Notes: generated by a model not told the origin, from the letters alone. A DNA stretch of 64,000 nt from Diadophis punctatus similis (GCA_023053685.1 JALIGW010000061.1:2250001-2314000); one strand, 5' to 3'; shown: positions 23,937 to 37,771, numbered from the stretch's first letter. Numbers and translations are program-made.

Positions 23937-26900
23937 TCTCAGCCAGGAGCTCCACCTCCAGCTTCTGTGAATTCAAACTACAATGCAGCGAGGTTTTCCC
24001 CCCCAGATACTCACAAGTGTCATCCAGGAACTCCACCCCCAGCTTCTTTGAATTCAAACTACAATGGAGTGAGGTTTTTTCCCCCAGATAACTACAAGTC
24101 TCACCCAGGAACTCCACCCCCAGCTTCTGTGAATTCAAACTACAATGGAGTGAGGTTTTTCCCCCCAGATACTCACAGGTATCAGCCAGGAACTCCACCA
24201 ACAGCTTCTGTGAATTCAAACTACAATGGAGTGAGGTTTTTTTCCCAGATACTCACAGGTCTCAGCCAGGAACTCCACCCCCAGCTTCTGTGAATTCAAA
24301 CTACAATGGAGTGAGGTTTTTTTCCGAGATACTCACAGGTCTCAGCCAGGAACTCGAACCCCAGATTCTGTGAATTGAAAATACAATGCAGTGAGGTTTT
24401 TCCCCCCAGATACTCACAGGAATCAGCCAGGAACTCCACCCCCAGCTTCTGTGAATTCAAACTACAATGCAGCGGGTTTTTTCCCCCCAGATACTCACAA
24501 GTCTCATCCAGGAACTCCACCCCCAGCTTCTGTGAATTCAAACTACAATGGATTGAGGTTTTGTCCCCCAGATACTCACACGTCTCAGCCAGGAACTCCA
24601 CCAACAGCTTCTGTGAATTCAAACTACAATGGAGTGAGGTTTGTTCCCCCAGATACTCACAGGTCTCAGCCAGGAACTCCACCCCCAGCTTCTGCGAATT
24701 CAAACTACAATGTAGTGAGGTTTCTTCCCCCAGATACTCACAGGTCTCAGCCAGGAACTCCACCCCCAGCTTCTGTGAATTCAAACTACAATGGAGTGAG
24801 GTTTGTTCCCCCAGATACTCACAGGTCTCAGCCAGGAACTCCACCCCCAGCTTCTGTGAATTCAAACTACAATGGAGTGAGGTTTCCCCCCCCCCAGATA
24901 CTCACAGGTCTCAGCAAGGACCTCCACCCCCAGCTTTTGTGAATTCAAACTACAATGGAGTGAGGTTTTCCCGCTGATACTCACAGGTCTTAGCCAGGAA
25001 CTCCACCCCCAGCTTCTGTGAATTCAAACTACAATGGAGTGAGGTTCCCCCCCCAGATACTCACAGGTCTCAGCCAGGAACTCCACCCCCAGCTTCTGTG
25101 AAATCAAACTACAATGGAGTGAGGTTTTGTTCCCCCAGATACTCACGGGTCTCAGCCAGGAAGTCCACGCCCAGCTTCTGTGAATTGAAACTACAATGGA
25201 GTGAGGTTTGTTCCCCCAGATACTCACAGGTCTCAGCCAGGAACTCCACCCCCAGCTTCTGTGAATTCAAACTACAATGGAGTGAAGTGTTTCCCCCGAG
25301 ATACTCACAGGTATCAGCCAGGAACTCCACCCCAGCTTCTGTGAATTGAAACTACAATGCAGTGAGGTTTTTCCCCCCAGATACTCACAAGCCTCAGCCA
25401 GGAATTCCACCCCCAGCTTCTGTGAATTCAAACTAAAATGGATTGAGGTTTTTCTCCCAGATACTCACAGGTCTCAGCCAGGAACTCCACCCCCAGCTTC
25501 TGTGAATTCAAACTGCAATGGAGTGAGGTTTTTTCCCCCAGATACTACAAGGGTCTCACCAAAGAACTCCACCCCCAGCTTCTGTGAATTCAAACTACAA
25601 TGGATTGAGGTTTTTTTCCGAGATACTCACAGGTCTCAGCCAGGAACTCCAACCCCAGCTTCTGTGAATTGAAAATACAATGCAGTGAGGTGTTTCCCCC
25701 CAGATACTCACAGGTCTCAGCCAGGAACTCCACCCCCAGCTTCTTTGAATTCAAACTACAATGGATTGAGGTTTTGTCCCCCAGATACTCACACGTCTCA
25801 GCCAGGAACTCCACCAACAGCTTCTGTGAATTCAAACTACAATGGAGTGAGGTTTTTTCCCCGAGATACTAACAAGTCTCAGCCAGGAACTCCACCCGCA
25901 GCTTCTGTGAATTCAAACTACAATGGAGTGAGGTTTCTTCCCCCAGATACTCACAGGTCTCAGCCAGGAACTCCACCCCCAGTTTCTGTGAATTCAAACT
26001 ACAATGGAGTGAAGTTTTTCCCCCCAGATACTCACAGGTATCAGCAAGGAACTCCACCCCAGCTTCTGTGAATTGAAACTACAATGCAGTGAGGTTTTTC
26101 TCCCAGATACTCACAGGTCTCAGCAAGGACCTCCACCCACAGCTTTTGTGAATTCAAACTACAATGGAGTGAGGTTTTCCTGCCGATACTCACAGGTCTC
26201 AGCCAGGAACTCCACCCCCAGCTTCTGTGAATTCAAACTAGAATGGAGAGAGGTTCCCCCCCGATACTCACAGGTCTCAGCCAGGAACTCCACCCCCAGC
26301 TTGTGTGAAATCAAACTACAATGGAGTGAGGTTTTTTTCCCAGATACTCACAGGTCTTAGCCAGGAACTGCACCCCCAGCTTCTGTGAATTGAAACTACA
26401 ATGCAGTGAGGTTTTGTTCCCCCAGATACTCACGGGTCTCAGCCAGGAACTCCACGCCCAGCTTCTGTTAATTCAAACTACAATGGAGTGAGGTTTGTTC
26501 CCCCAGATACTCACAGGTCACAGCCAGGAACTCCACCCCCAGCTTCTGTGAATTCAAACTACAATGGAGTGAGGTTTCCCCCCCCAGATACTCACAGGTC
26601 TCAGCAAGGACCTCCACCCCCAGCTTTTGTGAATTCAAACTACAATGGAGTGAGGTTTTCCCGCCGATACTCACAGGTCTCAGCCAGGAACTCCACCCCC
26701 AGCTTCTGTGAATTCAAACTACAATGGAGTGAGGCTCCCCCCCCGATACTCACAGGTCTCAGCCAGGAACTCCACCCCCAGCTTCTGTGAAATCAAACTA
26801 CAATGGAGTGAGGTTTTTTTCCCAGATACTCACAGGTCTTAGCCAGGAAATCCACCCCCAGCTTCTGTGAATTCAAACTGCAATGGAGTGAGGTTTTTTC

Positions 26901-26998
26901 CCCCAGATACTAACAGGTCTCACCCAAGAACTCCACCCCCAGCTTCTGTGAATTCAAACTACAATGGATTGAGGTTTTTCCCCCCAGATACTCACAAG
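21158..26998 (+). repeat. 3,062-bp spaced tandem duplication (2.78 kb repeated)
   Basis: About 21,158-23,936 and 24,220-26,998 match at a constant offset of 3,062 bp (21313/24375, 22084/25146, 22481/25543, 23371/26433). The constant offset means that no net indel separates the two copies, so this duplication looks recent relative to most others here. Shared rare changes include TCTGCGAATTC (21,630 and 24,692), TACAATGTAGTG, the scrambled ACTACAAGGGTCTCACC, ACTAGAATGGAGAG and CTGTTAATTC. The pair is separated by 283 bp of other monomers. Confidence 0.88.
23937..24219 (+). repeat. Non-shared monomers between the two 2.78-kb copies
   Basis: These roughly 3.5 monomers are not part of the flanking duplicated copies. 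They carry private changes: GGAGCTCCACCTCC near 23,945, CACAAGTGTCATCC near 24,010 and CAGATAACTACAAG near 24,087. They are still satellite monomers, not foreign DNA. Their divergence fits an older remnant at the duplication junction. Confidence 0.7.
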
Positions 26999-27380
26999 CC
27001 TCAGCCAGGAATTCCACCCCCAGCTTCTGTGAATTCAAACTAAAATAGATTGTGGTTTTTCTCCCAGATACTCACAGGTCTCAGCCAGGAACTCCACCCC
27101 CAGCTTCTGTGAATTCAAACTGCAATGGAGTGAGGTTTTTTCCCCCAGTTACTAACAGGTCTCACCCAAGAACTCCACCCCCAGCTTCTGTGAATTCAAA
27201 CTACAATGGATTGAGGTTTTTTTCCGAGATACTCACAGGTCTCAGCCAGGAACTCCAACCCCAGCTTCTGTGAATTGAAAATACAATGCAGTGAGGTTTT
27301 TCCCCCCAGATACTCACAGGTCTCAGCCAGGAACTCCACCCCCAGCTTCTGTGAATTCAAACTACAATGCAGCGAGGTTT

Positions 27381-30300
27381 TGTCCCCCAGATACTCACAC
27401 GTCTCAGCCAGGAACTCCACCAACAGCTTCTGTGAATTCAAACTACAATGGAGTGAGGTTTTTTCCCCGAGATACTAACAAGTCTCAGCCAGGAACTCCA
27501 CCCGCAGCTTCTGTGAATTCAAACTACAATGGAGTGAGGTTTCTTCCCCCAGATACTCACAGGTCTCAGCCAGGAACTCCACCCCCAGCTTCTGTGAAAT
27601 CAAACTACAATGGAGTGAGGTTTTTTTCCCAGATACTCACAGGTCTCAGCCAGGAACTCCACCCCCAGCTTCTGTGAATTCAAACTACAATGGAGTGAGG
27701 TTTTTTTTCCGAGATAAACACAGGTCTCAGCCAGGAACTCCAACCCCAGCTTCTGTGAATTGAAAATACAATGCAGTGAGGTTTTTCCCCCCAGATACTC
27801 ACAGGAATCAGCCAGGAACTCCACCCCCAGCTTCTGTGAATTCAAACTACAATGCAGCGAGGTTTTTCCCCCCAGATACTCACAAGTCTCATCCAGGAAC
27901 TCCACCCCCAGCTTCTGTGAATTCAAACTACAATGGATTGAGGTTTTGTCCCCCATATACTCACACGTCTCAGCCAGGAACTCCACCAACAGCTTCTGTG
28001 AATTCAAACTACAATGGAGTGAGGTTTTTTTCCCGAGATACTAACAAGTCTCAGCCAGGAACTCCACACGCAGCTTCTGTGAATTCAAACTACAATGGAG
28101 TGAGGTTTCTTCCCCCAGATACTCACAGGTCTCAGCCAGGAACTCCACCCCCAGCTTCTGTGAATTCAAACTACAATGGAGTGAGGTTTGTTCCCCCAGT
28201 TACTCACAGGTCTCAGCCAGGAACTCCACCCCCAGTTTCTGTGAATTCAAACTACAATGGAGTGAAGTTTTTCCCCCCAGATACTCACAGGTATCAGCCA
28301 GGAACTCCACCCCAGCTTCTGTGAATTGAAACTACAATGCAGTGAGGTTTTTCTCCCAGATACTCACAGGTCTCAGCCAAGAACTCCACCCCCAGCTTCT
28401 GTGAATTCAAACTACAATGGAGTGAGGTTTTGTTCCCCCAGATACTCACAGGTCTCAGCCAAGAACTCCACCCCCAGCTTCTGTGAATTCAAACTACAAT
28501 GGAGTGAGGTTTCCCCCCCCCCAGATACTCACAGGTCTTAGCAAGGACCTCCACCCCAGCTTTTGTGAATTCAAACTACAATGGAGTGAGGTTTTTTTCC
28601 CAGATACTCACAGGTCTCAGCCAGGAACTCCAACCCCAGCTTCTGTGAATTGAAAATAAAATGCAGTGAGGTTTTTCTCCCCAGATACTCACAGGAATCA
28701 GCCAGGAACTCCACCCCCAGCTTCTGTGAATTCGAACTACAATGCAGCGAGGTTTTTCCCCCCAGATACTCACAAGTCTCATCCAGGAACTCCACCCCCA
28801 GCTTCTGTGAATTCAAACTACAATGGATTGAGGTTTTGTCCCCCAGATACTCACACGTCTCAGCCAGGAACTCCACCAACAGCTTCTGTGAATTCAAACT
28901 ACAATGGAGTGAGGTTTTTTTCCCGAGATACTAACAAGTCTCAGCCAGGAACTCCACCCGCAGCTTCTGTGAATTCAAACTACAATGGAGTGAGGTTTCT
29001 TCCCCCAGATACTCACAGGTCTCAGCCAGGAACTCCACCCCCAGCTTCTGTGAAATCAAACCACAATGGAGTGAGGTTTGTTCCCCCAGATACTCACAGG
29101 TCTCAGCAAGGAACTCCACCCCCAGCTTCTGTGAATTCAAACTACAATGGAGTGAGGTTTTTTTCCCAGATACTCACAGGTCTTAGCCAGGAACTCCACC
29201 CCCAGCTTCTGTGAATTGAAACTACAATGGAGTGAGGTTTTCCCGCCGAAACTCACAGGTCTCAGCCAGGAACTCCACCCCCAGCTTCTGTGAATTCAAA
29301 CTACAATGGAGTGAGGTTCTCCCCCCCCAGATACTCACAGGTCTCAGACAGGAACTCCACCCCCAGCTTGTGTGAAATCAAACTACAATGGAGTGAGGTT
29401 TTTTTCCCAGATACTCACAGGTCTTAGCCAGGAACTCCACCCCCAGCTTCTGTGAATTGAAACTACAATGCAGTGAGGTTTTGTTCCCCCAGATACTCAC
29501 GGGTCTCAGCCAGGAAGTCCACGCCCAGCTTCTGTGAATTCAAACTACAATGGAGTGAGGTTTGTTCCCCCAGATACTCACACGTCTCAGCCAGGAACTC
29601 CACCAACAGCTTCTGTGAATTCAAACTACAATGGAGTGAGGTTTTTTCCCCGAGATACTAACAAGTCTCAGCCAGGAACTCCACCCGCAGCTTCTGTGAA
29701 TTCAAACTACAATGGAGTGAGGTTTCTTCCCCCAGATACTCACAGGTCTCAGCCAGGAACTCCACCCCCAGCTTCTGTGAAATCAAACTACAATGGAGTG
29801 AGGTTTTTTTCCCAGATACTCACAGGTCTCAGCCAGGAACTCCACCCCCAGCTTCTGTGAATTCAAACTACAATGGAGTGAGGTTTTTTTTCCGAGATAA
29901 ACACAGGTCTCAGCCAGGAACTCCAACCCCAGCTTCTGTGAATTGAAAATACAATGCAGTGAGGTTTTTCCCCCCAGATACTCACAGGAATCAGCCAGGA
30001 ACTCCACCCCCAGCTTCTGTGAATTCAAACTACAATGCAGCGAGGTTTTTCCCCCCAGATACTCACAAGTCTCATCCAGGAACTCCACCCCCAGCTTCTG
30101 TGAATTCAAACTACAATGGATTGAGGTTTTGTCCCCCATATACTCACACGTCTCAGCCAGGAACTCCACCAACAGCTTCTGTGAATTCAAACTACAATGG
30201 AGTGAGGTTTTTTTCCCGAGATACTAACAAGTCTCAGCCAGGAACTCCACACGCAGCTTCTGTGAATTCAAACTACAATGGAGTGAGGTTTCTTCCCCCA

Positions 30301-31747
30301 GATACTCACAGGTCTCAGCCAGGAACTCCACCCCCAGCTTCTGTGAATTCAAACTACAATGGAGTGAGGTTTGTTCCCCCAGTTACTCACAGGTCTCAGC
30401 CAGGAACTCCACCCCCAGTTTCTGTGAATTCAAACTACAATGGAGTGAAGTTTTTCCCCCCAGATACTCACAGGTATCAGCCAGGAACTCCACCCCAGCT
30501 TCTGTGAATTGAAACTACAATGCAGTGAGGTTTTTCTCCCAGATACTCACAGGTCTCAGCCAAGAACTCCACCCCCAGCTTCTGTGAATTCAAACTACAA
30601 TGGAGTGAGGTTTTGTTCCCCCAGATACTCACAGGTCTCAGCCAAGAACTCCACCCCCAGCTTCTGTGAATTCAAACTACAATGGAGTGAGGTTTCCCCC
30701 CCCCCCAGATACTCACAGGTCTTAGCAAGGACCTCCACCCCAGCTTTTGTGAATTCAAACTACAATGGAGTGAGGTTTTTTTCCCAGATACTCACAGGTC
30801 TCAGCCAGGAACTCCAACCCCAGCTTCTGTGAATTGAAAATAAAATGCAGTGAGGTTTTTCTCCCCAGATACTCACAGGAATCAGCCAGGAACTCCACCC
30901 CCAGCTTCTGTGAATTCGAACTACAATGCAGCGAGGTTTTTCCCCCCAGATACTCACAAGTCTCATCCAGGAACTCCACCCCCAGCTTCTGTGAATTCAA
31001 ACTACAATGGATTGAGGTTTTGTCCCCCAGATACTCACACGTCTCAGCCAGGAACTCCACCAACAGCTTCTGTGAATTCAAACTACAATGGAGTGAGGTT
31101 TTTTTCCCGAGATACTAACAAGTCTCAGCCAGGAACTCCACCCGCAGCTTCTGTGAATTCAAACTACAATGGAGTGAGGTTTCTTCCCCCAGATACTCAC
31201 AGGTCTCAGCCAGGAACTCCACCCCCAGCTTCTGTGAAATCAAACCACAATGGAGTGAGGTTTGTTCCCCCAGATACTCACAGGTCTCAGCAAGGAACTC
31301 CACCCCCAGCTTCTGTGAATTCAAACTACAATGGAGTGAGGTTTTTTTCCCAGATACTCACAGGTCTTAGCCAGGAACTCCACCCCCAGCTTCTGTGAAT
31401 TGAAACTACAATGGAGTGAGGTTTTCCCGCCGAAACTCACAGGTCTCAGCCAGGAACTCCACCCCCAGCTTCTGTGAATTCAAACTACAATGGAGTGAGG
31501 TTCTCCCCCCCCAGATACTCACAGGTCTCAGACAGGAACTCCACCCCCAGCTTGTGTGAAATCAAACTACAATGGAGTGAGGTTTTTTTCCCAGATACTC
31601 ACAGGTCTTAGCCAGGAACTCCACCCCCAGCTTCTGTGAATTGAAACTACAATGCAGTGAGGTTTTGTTCCCCCAGATACTCACGGGTCTCAGCCAGGAA
31701 GTCCACGCCCAGCTTCTGTGAATTCAAACTACAATGGAGTGAGGTTT
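27381..31747 (+). repeat. Direct tandem pair of 2,183-bp units (27 monomers)
   Basis: Unit 1 is about 27,381-29,563 and unit 2 about 29,564-31,747; equivalent points are 27600/29783, 28326/30509, 28650/30834 and 29500/31684. Offsets stay at 2,183-2,184 bp, the one-base drift arising in a C-run near 28,510/30,694. Rare variants are shared: CAGTTACTCACAGG (28,199 and 30,382), CCATATACTC, CCGCCGAAACTC and GAATTCGAAC. This is one of the clearest large tandem duplications in the window. Confidence 0.9.
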
Positions 31748-32759
31748 GTTCCCCCAGATACTCACAAGCCTCAGCCAGGAATTCCACCCCCAGCTTCTGT
31801 GAATTCAAACTAAAATAGATTGAGGTTTTTCTCCCAGATACTCACAGGTCTCAGCCAGGAACTCCACCCCCAGCTTCTGTGAATTCAAACTGCAATGGAG
31901 TGAGGTTTTTTCCCCCAGATACTAACAGGTCTCACCCAAGAACTCCACCCCCAGCTTCTGTGAATTCAAACTAAAATAGATTGAGGTTTTTCTCCCAGAT
32001 ACTCACAGGTCTCAGCCAGGAACTCCACCCCCAGCTTCTGTGAATTCAAAGTGCAATGGAGTGAGGTTTTTTCCCCCAGATACTAACAGGTCTCACCCAA
32101 GAACTCCACCCCCAGCTTCTGTGAATTCAAACTACAATGGATTGAGGTTTTTTTCCGAGATACTCACAGGTCTCAGCCAGGAACTCCAACCCCAGCTTCT
32201 GTGAATTGAAAATACAATGCAGTGAGGTTTTTCCCCCCAGATACTCACAGGTCTCAGCCAGGAACTCCACCCCCAGCTTCTGTGAATTCAAACTACAATG
32301 CAGCAAGGTTTTTCCCCCCAGATACTCACATGTCTCATCCAGGAACTCCACCCCCAGCTTCTTTGAATTCAAACTACAATGGATTGAGGTTTTGTCCCCC
32401 AGATACTCACACGTCTCAGCCAGGAACTCCACCAACAGCTTCTGTGAATTCAAACTACAATGGAGTGAGGTTTTTTCCCCGAGATACTAACAGGTCTCAG
32501 CCAGGAACTCCACCCGCAGCTTCTGTGAATTCAAACTACAATGGAGTGAGGTTTCTTCCCCCAGATACTCACAGGTCTCAGCCAGGAACTCCACCCCCAG
32601 CTTCTGTGAAATCAAACTACAATGGAGTGAGGTTTTTTTCCCAGATACTCACAGGTCTCAGCCAGGAACTCCACCCCCAGCTTCTGTGAATTCAAACTAC
32701 AATGGAGTGAGGTTTTTTTCCGAGATAAACACAGGTCTCAGCCAGGAACTCCACCCCCA

Positions 32760-34386
32760 GCTTCTGTGAATTCAAACTACAATGGAGTGAGGTTTTTTTC
32801 CCAGATACTCACAGGTCTTAGCCAGGAACTCCACCCCCAGCTTCTGTGAATTGAAACTACAATGGAGTGAGGTTTTCCCGCCGATACTCACAGGTCTCAG
32901 CCAGGAACTCCACCCCCAGCTTCTGTGAATTCAAACTACAATGGAGTGAGGTTCCCCCCCCCAGATACTCACAGGTCTCAGACAGGAACTCCACCCCCAG
33001 CTTGTGTGAAATCAAACTACAATGGAGTGAGGTTTTTTTCCCAGATACTCACAGGTCTTAGCCAGGAACTCCACCCCCAGCTTCTGTGAATTGAAACTAC
33101 AATGCAGTGAGGTTTTGTTCCCCCAGATACTCACGGGTCTCAGCCAGGAAGTCCACGCCCAGCTTCTGTGAATTCAAACTACAATGGAGTGAGGTTTGTT
33201 CCCCCAGATACTCACAGGTCTCAGCCAGGAACTCCACCCCCAGTTTCTGTGAATTCAAACTACAATGGAGTGAAGTTTTTCCCCCCAGATACTCACAGGT
33301 ATCAGCCAGGAACTCCACCCCCAGCTTCTGTGAAATCAAACTACAATGCAGCGAGGTTTTTTTCCCAGATACTCACAGGTCTCAGCCAGGAACTCCACCC
33401 CCAGCTTCTGTGAAATCAAACTACAATGGAGTGAGGTTTTTTTCCCAGATACTCACAGGTCTTAGCCAGGAACTCCACCCCCAGCTTCTGTGAATTGAAA
33501 CTACAATGGAGTGAGTTTTTTTCCCCAGATACTCATGGGTCTCAGCCAGGAACTCCACCCCCAGTTTCTGTGTATTCAAACTACAATGGAGTGAGGTTTG
33601 TTCCCCCAGATACTCACAGGTCTCAGCCAGGAACTCCACCCCCAGCTTCTGTGAATTCAAACTACAATGGAGTGAGGTTTTTTTCCCAGATACTCACAGG
33701 TCTTAGCCAGGAACTCCACCCCCAGCTTCTGTGAATTGAAACTACAATGGAGTGAGGTTTTCCCGCCGATACTCACAGGTCTTAGCCAGGAACTCCACCC
33801 CCAGCTTCTGTGAATTCAAACTACAATGGAGTGAGGTTCCCCCCCCCCAGATACTCACAGGTCTCAGACAGGAACTCCACCCCCAGCTTGTGTGAAATCA
33901 AACTACAATGGAGTGAGGTTTTTTTCCCAGATACTCACAGGTCTTAGCCAGGAACTCCACCCCCAGCTTCTGTGAATTGAAACTACAATGCAGTGAGGTT
34001 TTGTTCCCCCAGATACTCACGGGTCTCAGCCAGGAAGTCCACGCCCAGCTTCTGTGAATTCAAACTACAATGGAGTGAGGTTTGTTCCCCCAGATACTCA
34101 CAGGTCTCAGCCAGGAACTCCACCCCCAGTTTCTGTGAATTCAAACTACAATGGAGTGAAGTTTTTCCCCCCAGATACTCACAGGTATCAGCCAGGAACT
34201 CCACCCCCAGCTTCTGTGAAATCAAACTACAATGCAGCGAGGTTTTTTTCCCAGATACTCACAGGTCTCAGCCAGGAACTCCACCCCCAGCTTCTGTGAA
34301 ATCAAACTACAATGGAGTGAGGTTTTTTTCCCAGATACTCACAGGTCTTAGCCAGGAACTCCACCCCCAGCTTCTGTGAATTGAAA
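32760..34386 (+). repeat. 886-bp (11-monomer) tandem step within block X'
   Basis: About 32,760-33,500 matches 33,646-34,386 at an offset of 886 bp (33107/33993 and 33168/34054; anchors 33134 and 34020). The intervening 33,501-33,645 is private: GTGAGTTTTTTTCCCC, a CATGGGTCTC anchor where other copies read CACGGGTCTC, and CTGTGTATTC, which loses the EcoRI site. Confidence 0.8.
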
Positions 34387-35591
34387 CTACAATGGAGTGA
34401 GGTTTTCCCGCCGATACTCACAGGTCTCAGCCAGGAACTCCACCCCCAGCTTCTGTGAATTCAAACTACAATGGAGTGAGGTCCCCCCCCCCAGATACTC
34501 ACAGGTCTCAGACAGGAACTCCACCCCCAGCTTGTGTGAAATCAAACTACAATGGAGTGAGGTTTTGTGCCCCCAGATACTCACGGGTCTCAGCCAGGAA
34601 GTCCACGCCCAGCTTCTGTGAATTCAAACTACAATGGAGTGAGGTTTGTTCCCCCAGATACTCACAGGTCTCAGCCAGGAACTCCACCCCCAGTTTCTGT
34701 GAATTCAAACTACAATGGAGTGAAGTGTTTCCCCCGAGATACTCACAGGTATCAGCCAGGAACTCCACCCCAGCTTCTGTGAATTGAAACTACAATGCAG
34801 TGAGGTTTTTCCCCCCAGATACTCACAAGCCTCAGCCAGGAATTCCACCCCCAGCTTCTGTGAATTCAAACTAAAATAGATTGAGGTTTTTCTCCCAGAT
34901 ACTCACAGGTCTCAGCCAGGAACTCCACCCCCAGCTTCTGTGAATTCAAACTGCAATGGAGTGAGGTTTTTTCCCCCAGATACTAACAGGTCTCACCCAA
35001 GAACTCCACCCCCAGCTTCTGTGAATTCAAACTACAATGGATTGAGGTTTTTTTCCGAGATACTCACAGGTCTCAGCCAGGAACTCCAACCCCAGCTTCT
35101 GTGAATTGAAAATACAATGCAGTGAGGTTTTTCCCCCCAGATACTCACAGGTCTCAGCCAGGAACTCCACCCCCAGCTTCTGTGAATTCAAACTACAATG
35201 CAGCAAGGTTTTTCCCCCCAGATACTCACAAGTCTCATCCAGGAACTCCACCCCCAGCTTCTTTGAATTCAAACTACAATGGATTGAGGTTTTGTCCCCC
35301 AGATACTCACACGTCTCAGCCAGGAACTCCACCAACAGCATCTGTGAATTCAAACTACAATGGAGTGAGGTTTTTTCCCCGAGATACTAACAGGTCTCAG
35401 CCAGGAACTCCACCCGCAGCTTCTGTGAATTCAAACTACAATGGAGTGAGGTTTCTTCCCCCAGATACTCACAGGTCTCAGCCAGGAACTCCACCCCCAG
35501 CTTCTGTGAAATCAAACTACAATGGAGTGAGGTTTTTTTCCCAGATACTCACAGGTCTCAGCCAGGAACTCCACCCCCAGCTTCTGTGAAT

Positions 35592-37771
35592 TCAAATTAC
35601 AATGGAGTGAGGTTTTTTTCCAAGATAAACACAGGTCTCAGCCAGGAACTCCAACCCCAGCTTCTGTGAATTGAAAATACAATGCAGTGAGGTTTTTCCC
35701 CCCAGATACTCACAGGAATCAGCCAGGAACTCCAACCCCAGCTTCTGTGAATTCAAACTACAATGCAGCGAGGTTTTTCCCCCCAGATACTCACAAGTTT
35801 CATCCAGGAACTCCACCCCCAGCTTCTGTGAATTCAAACTACAATGGAGTGAAGTTTTTCCCCCCAGATACTCACAGGTATCAGCCAGGAACTCCACCCC
35901 CAGCTTCTGTGAAATCAAACTACAATGGAGTGAGGTTTTTTTCCCAGATACTCACAGGTCTCAGCCAGGAACTCCACCCCCAGCTTCTGTGAATTCAAAC
36001 TACAATGGAGTGAGGTTTTTTTCCGAGATACTCACAGGTCTCAGCCAGGAACTCGAACCCCAGATTCTGTGAATTGAAAATACAATGCAGTGAGGTTTTT
36101 CCCCCCAGATACTCACAGGAATCAGCCAGGAACTCCACCCCCAGCTTCTGTGAATTCAAACTACAATGCAGCGGGGTTTTTCCCCCCAGATACTCACAAG
36201 TCTCATCCAGGAACTCCACCCCCAGCTTCTGTGAATTCAAACTACAATGGAGTGAAGTTTTTCCCCCCAGATACTCACAGGTATCAGCCAGGAACTCCAC
36301 CCCCAGCTTCTGTGAAATCAAACTACAATGGAGTGAGGTTTTTTTCCCAGATACTCACAGGTCTCAGCCAGGAACTCCACCCCCAGCTTCTGTGAATTCA
36401 AACTACAATGGAGTGAGGTTTTTTTCCGAGATACTCACAGGTCTCAGCCAGGAACTCGAACCCCAGATTCTGTGAATTGAAAATACAATGCAGTGAGGTT
36501 TTTCCCCCCAGATACTCACAGGAATCAGCCAGGAACTCCACCCCCAGCTTCTGTGAATTCAAACTACAATGCAGCGGGTTTTTTCCCCCCAGATACTCAC
36601 AAGTCTCATCCAGGAACTCCACCCCCAGCTTCTGTGAATTCAAACTACAATGGATTGAGGTTTTGTCCCCCAGATACTCACACGTCTCAGCCAGGAACTC
36701 CACCAACAGCTTCTGTGAATTCAAACTACAATGGAGTGAGGTTTGTTCCCCCAGATACTCACAGGTCTCAGCCAGGAACTCCACCCCCAGCTTCTGTGAA
36801 TTCAAACTACAATGTAGTGAGGTTTCTTCCCCCAGATACTCACAGGTCTCAGCCAGGAACTCCACCCCCAGCTTCTGTGAATTCAAACTACAATGGAGTG
36901 AGGTTTGTTCCCCCAGATACTCACAGGTCTCAGCCAGGAACTCCACCCCCAGCTTCTGTGAATTCAAACTACAATGGAGTGAGGTTTTTTTCCGAGATAC
37001 TCACAGGTCTCAGCCAGGAACTCGAACCCCAGCTTCTGTGAATTGAAAATACAATGCAGTGAGGTTTTTCCCCCCAGATACTCACAGGAATCAGCCAGGA
37101 ACTCCACCCCCAGCTTCTGTGAATTCAAACTACAATGCAGCGGGGTTTTTCCCCCCAGATACTCACAAGTCTCATCCAGGAACTCCACCCCCAGCTTCTG
37201 TGAATTCAAACTACAATGGATTGAGGTTTTGTCCCCCAGATACTCACACGTCTCAGCCAGGAACTCCACCAACAGCTTCTGTGAATTCAAACTACAATGG
37301 AGTGAGGTTTGTTCCCCCAGATACTCACAGGTCTCAGCCAGGAACTCCACCCCCAGCTTCTGTGAATTCAAACTACAATGGAGTGAGGTTTCTTCCCCCA
37401 GATACTCACAGGTCTCAGCCAGGAACTCCACGCCCAGCTTCTGTGAATTCAAACTACAATGTAGTGAGGTTTCTTCCCCCAGATACTCACAGGTCTCAGC
37501 CAGGAACTCCACCCCCAGCTTCTGTGAATTCAAACTACAATGGAGTGAGGTTTGTTCCCCCAGATACTCACAGGTCTCAGCCAGGAACTCCACCCCCAGT
37601 TTCTGTGAATTCAAACTACAATGGAGTGAGGTTTCCCCCCCCCCCAGATACTCACAGGTCTCAGCAAGGACCTCCACCCCCAGCTTTTGTGAATTCAAAC
37701 TACAATGGAGTGAGGTTTTCCCGCTGATACTCACAGGTCTTAGCCAGGAACTCCACCCCCAGCTTCTGTGA
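35592..37771 (+). repeat. Pentamer pair followed by 566-bp expanded units
   Basis: The 403-bp pentamers at 35,592-35,994 and 35,995-36,397 mirror 20,428-21,233. The copy that follows, at 36,398, repeats 566 bp downstream at 36,964 (36477/37043, seven monomers). The second repeat contains additional consensus-like units with CTTCCCCC and CCACGCCCAGC. This addition accounts for the 649-bp shift between blocks X and X'. Confidence 0.8.

Noticed and set aside
36964..37734. Minus-strand 256-codon frame with a repeating KLGVEFLAETCEYLG pattern
   Set aside because: The regular Cys spacing recalls a zinc-finger or leucine-rich repeat protein, but no C2H2 or LRR consensus is present. The same frame occurs all along the array wherever GAATTG units are absent.
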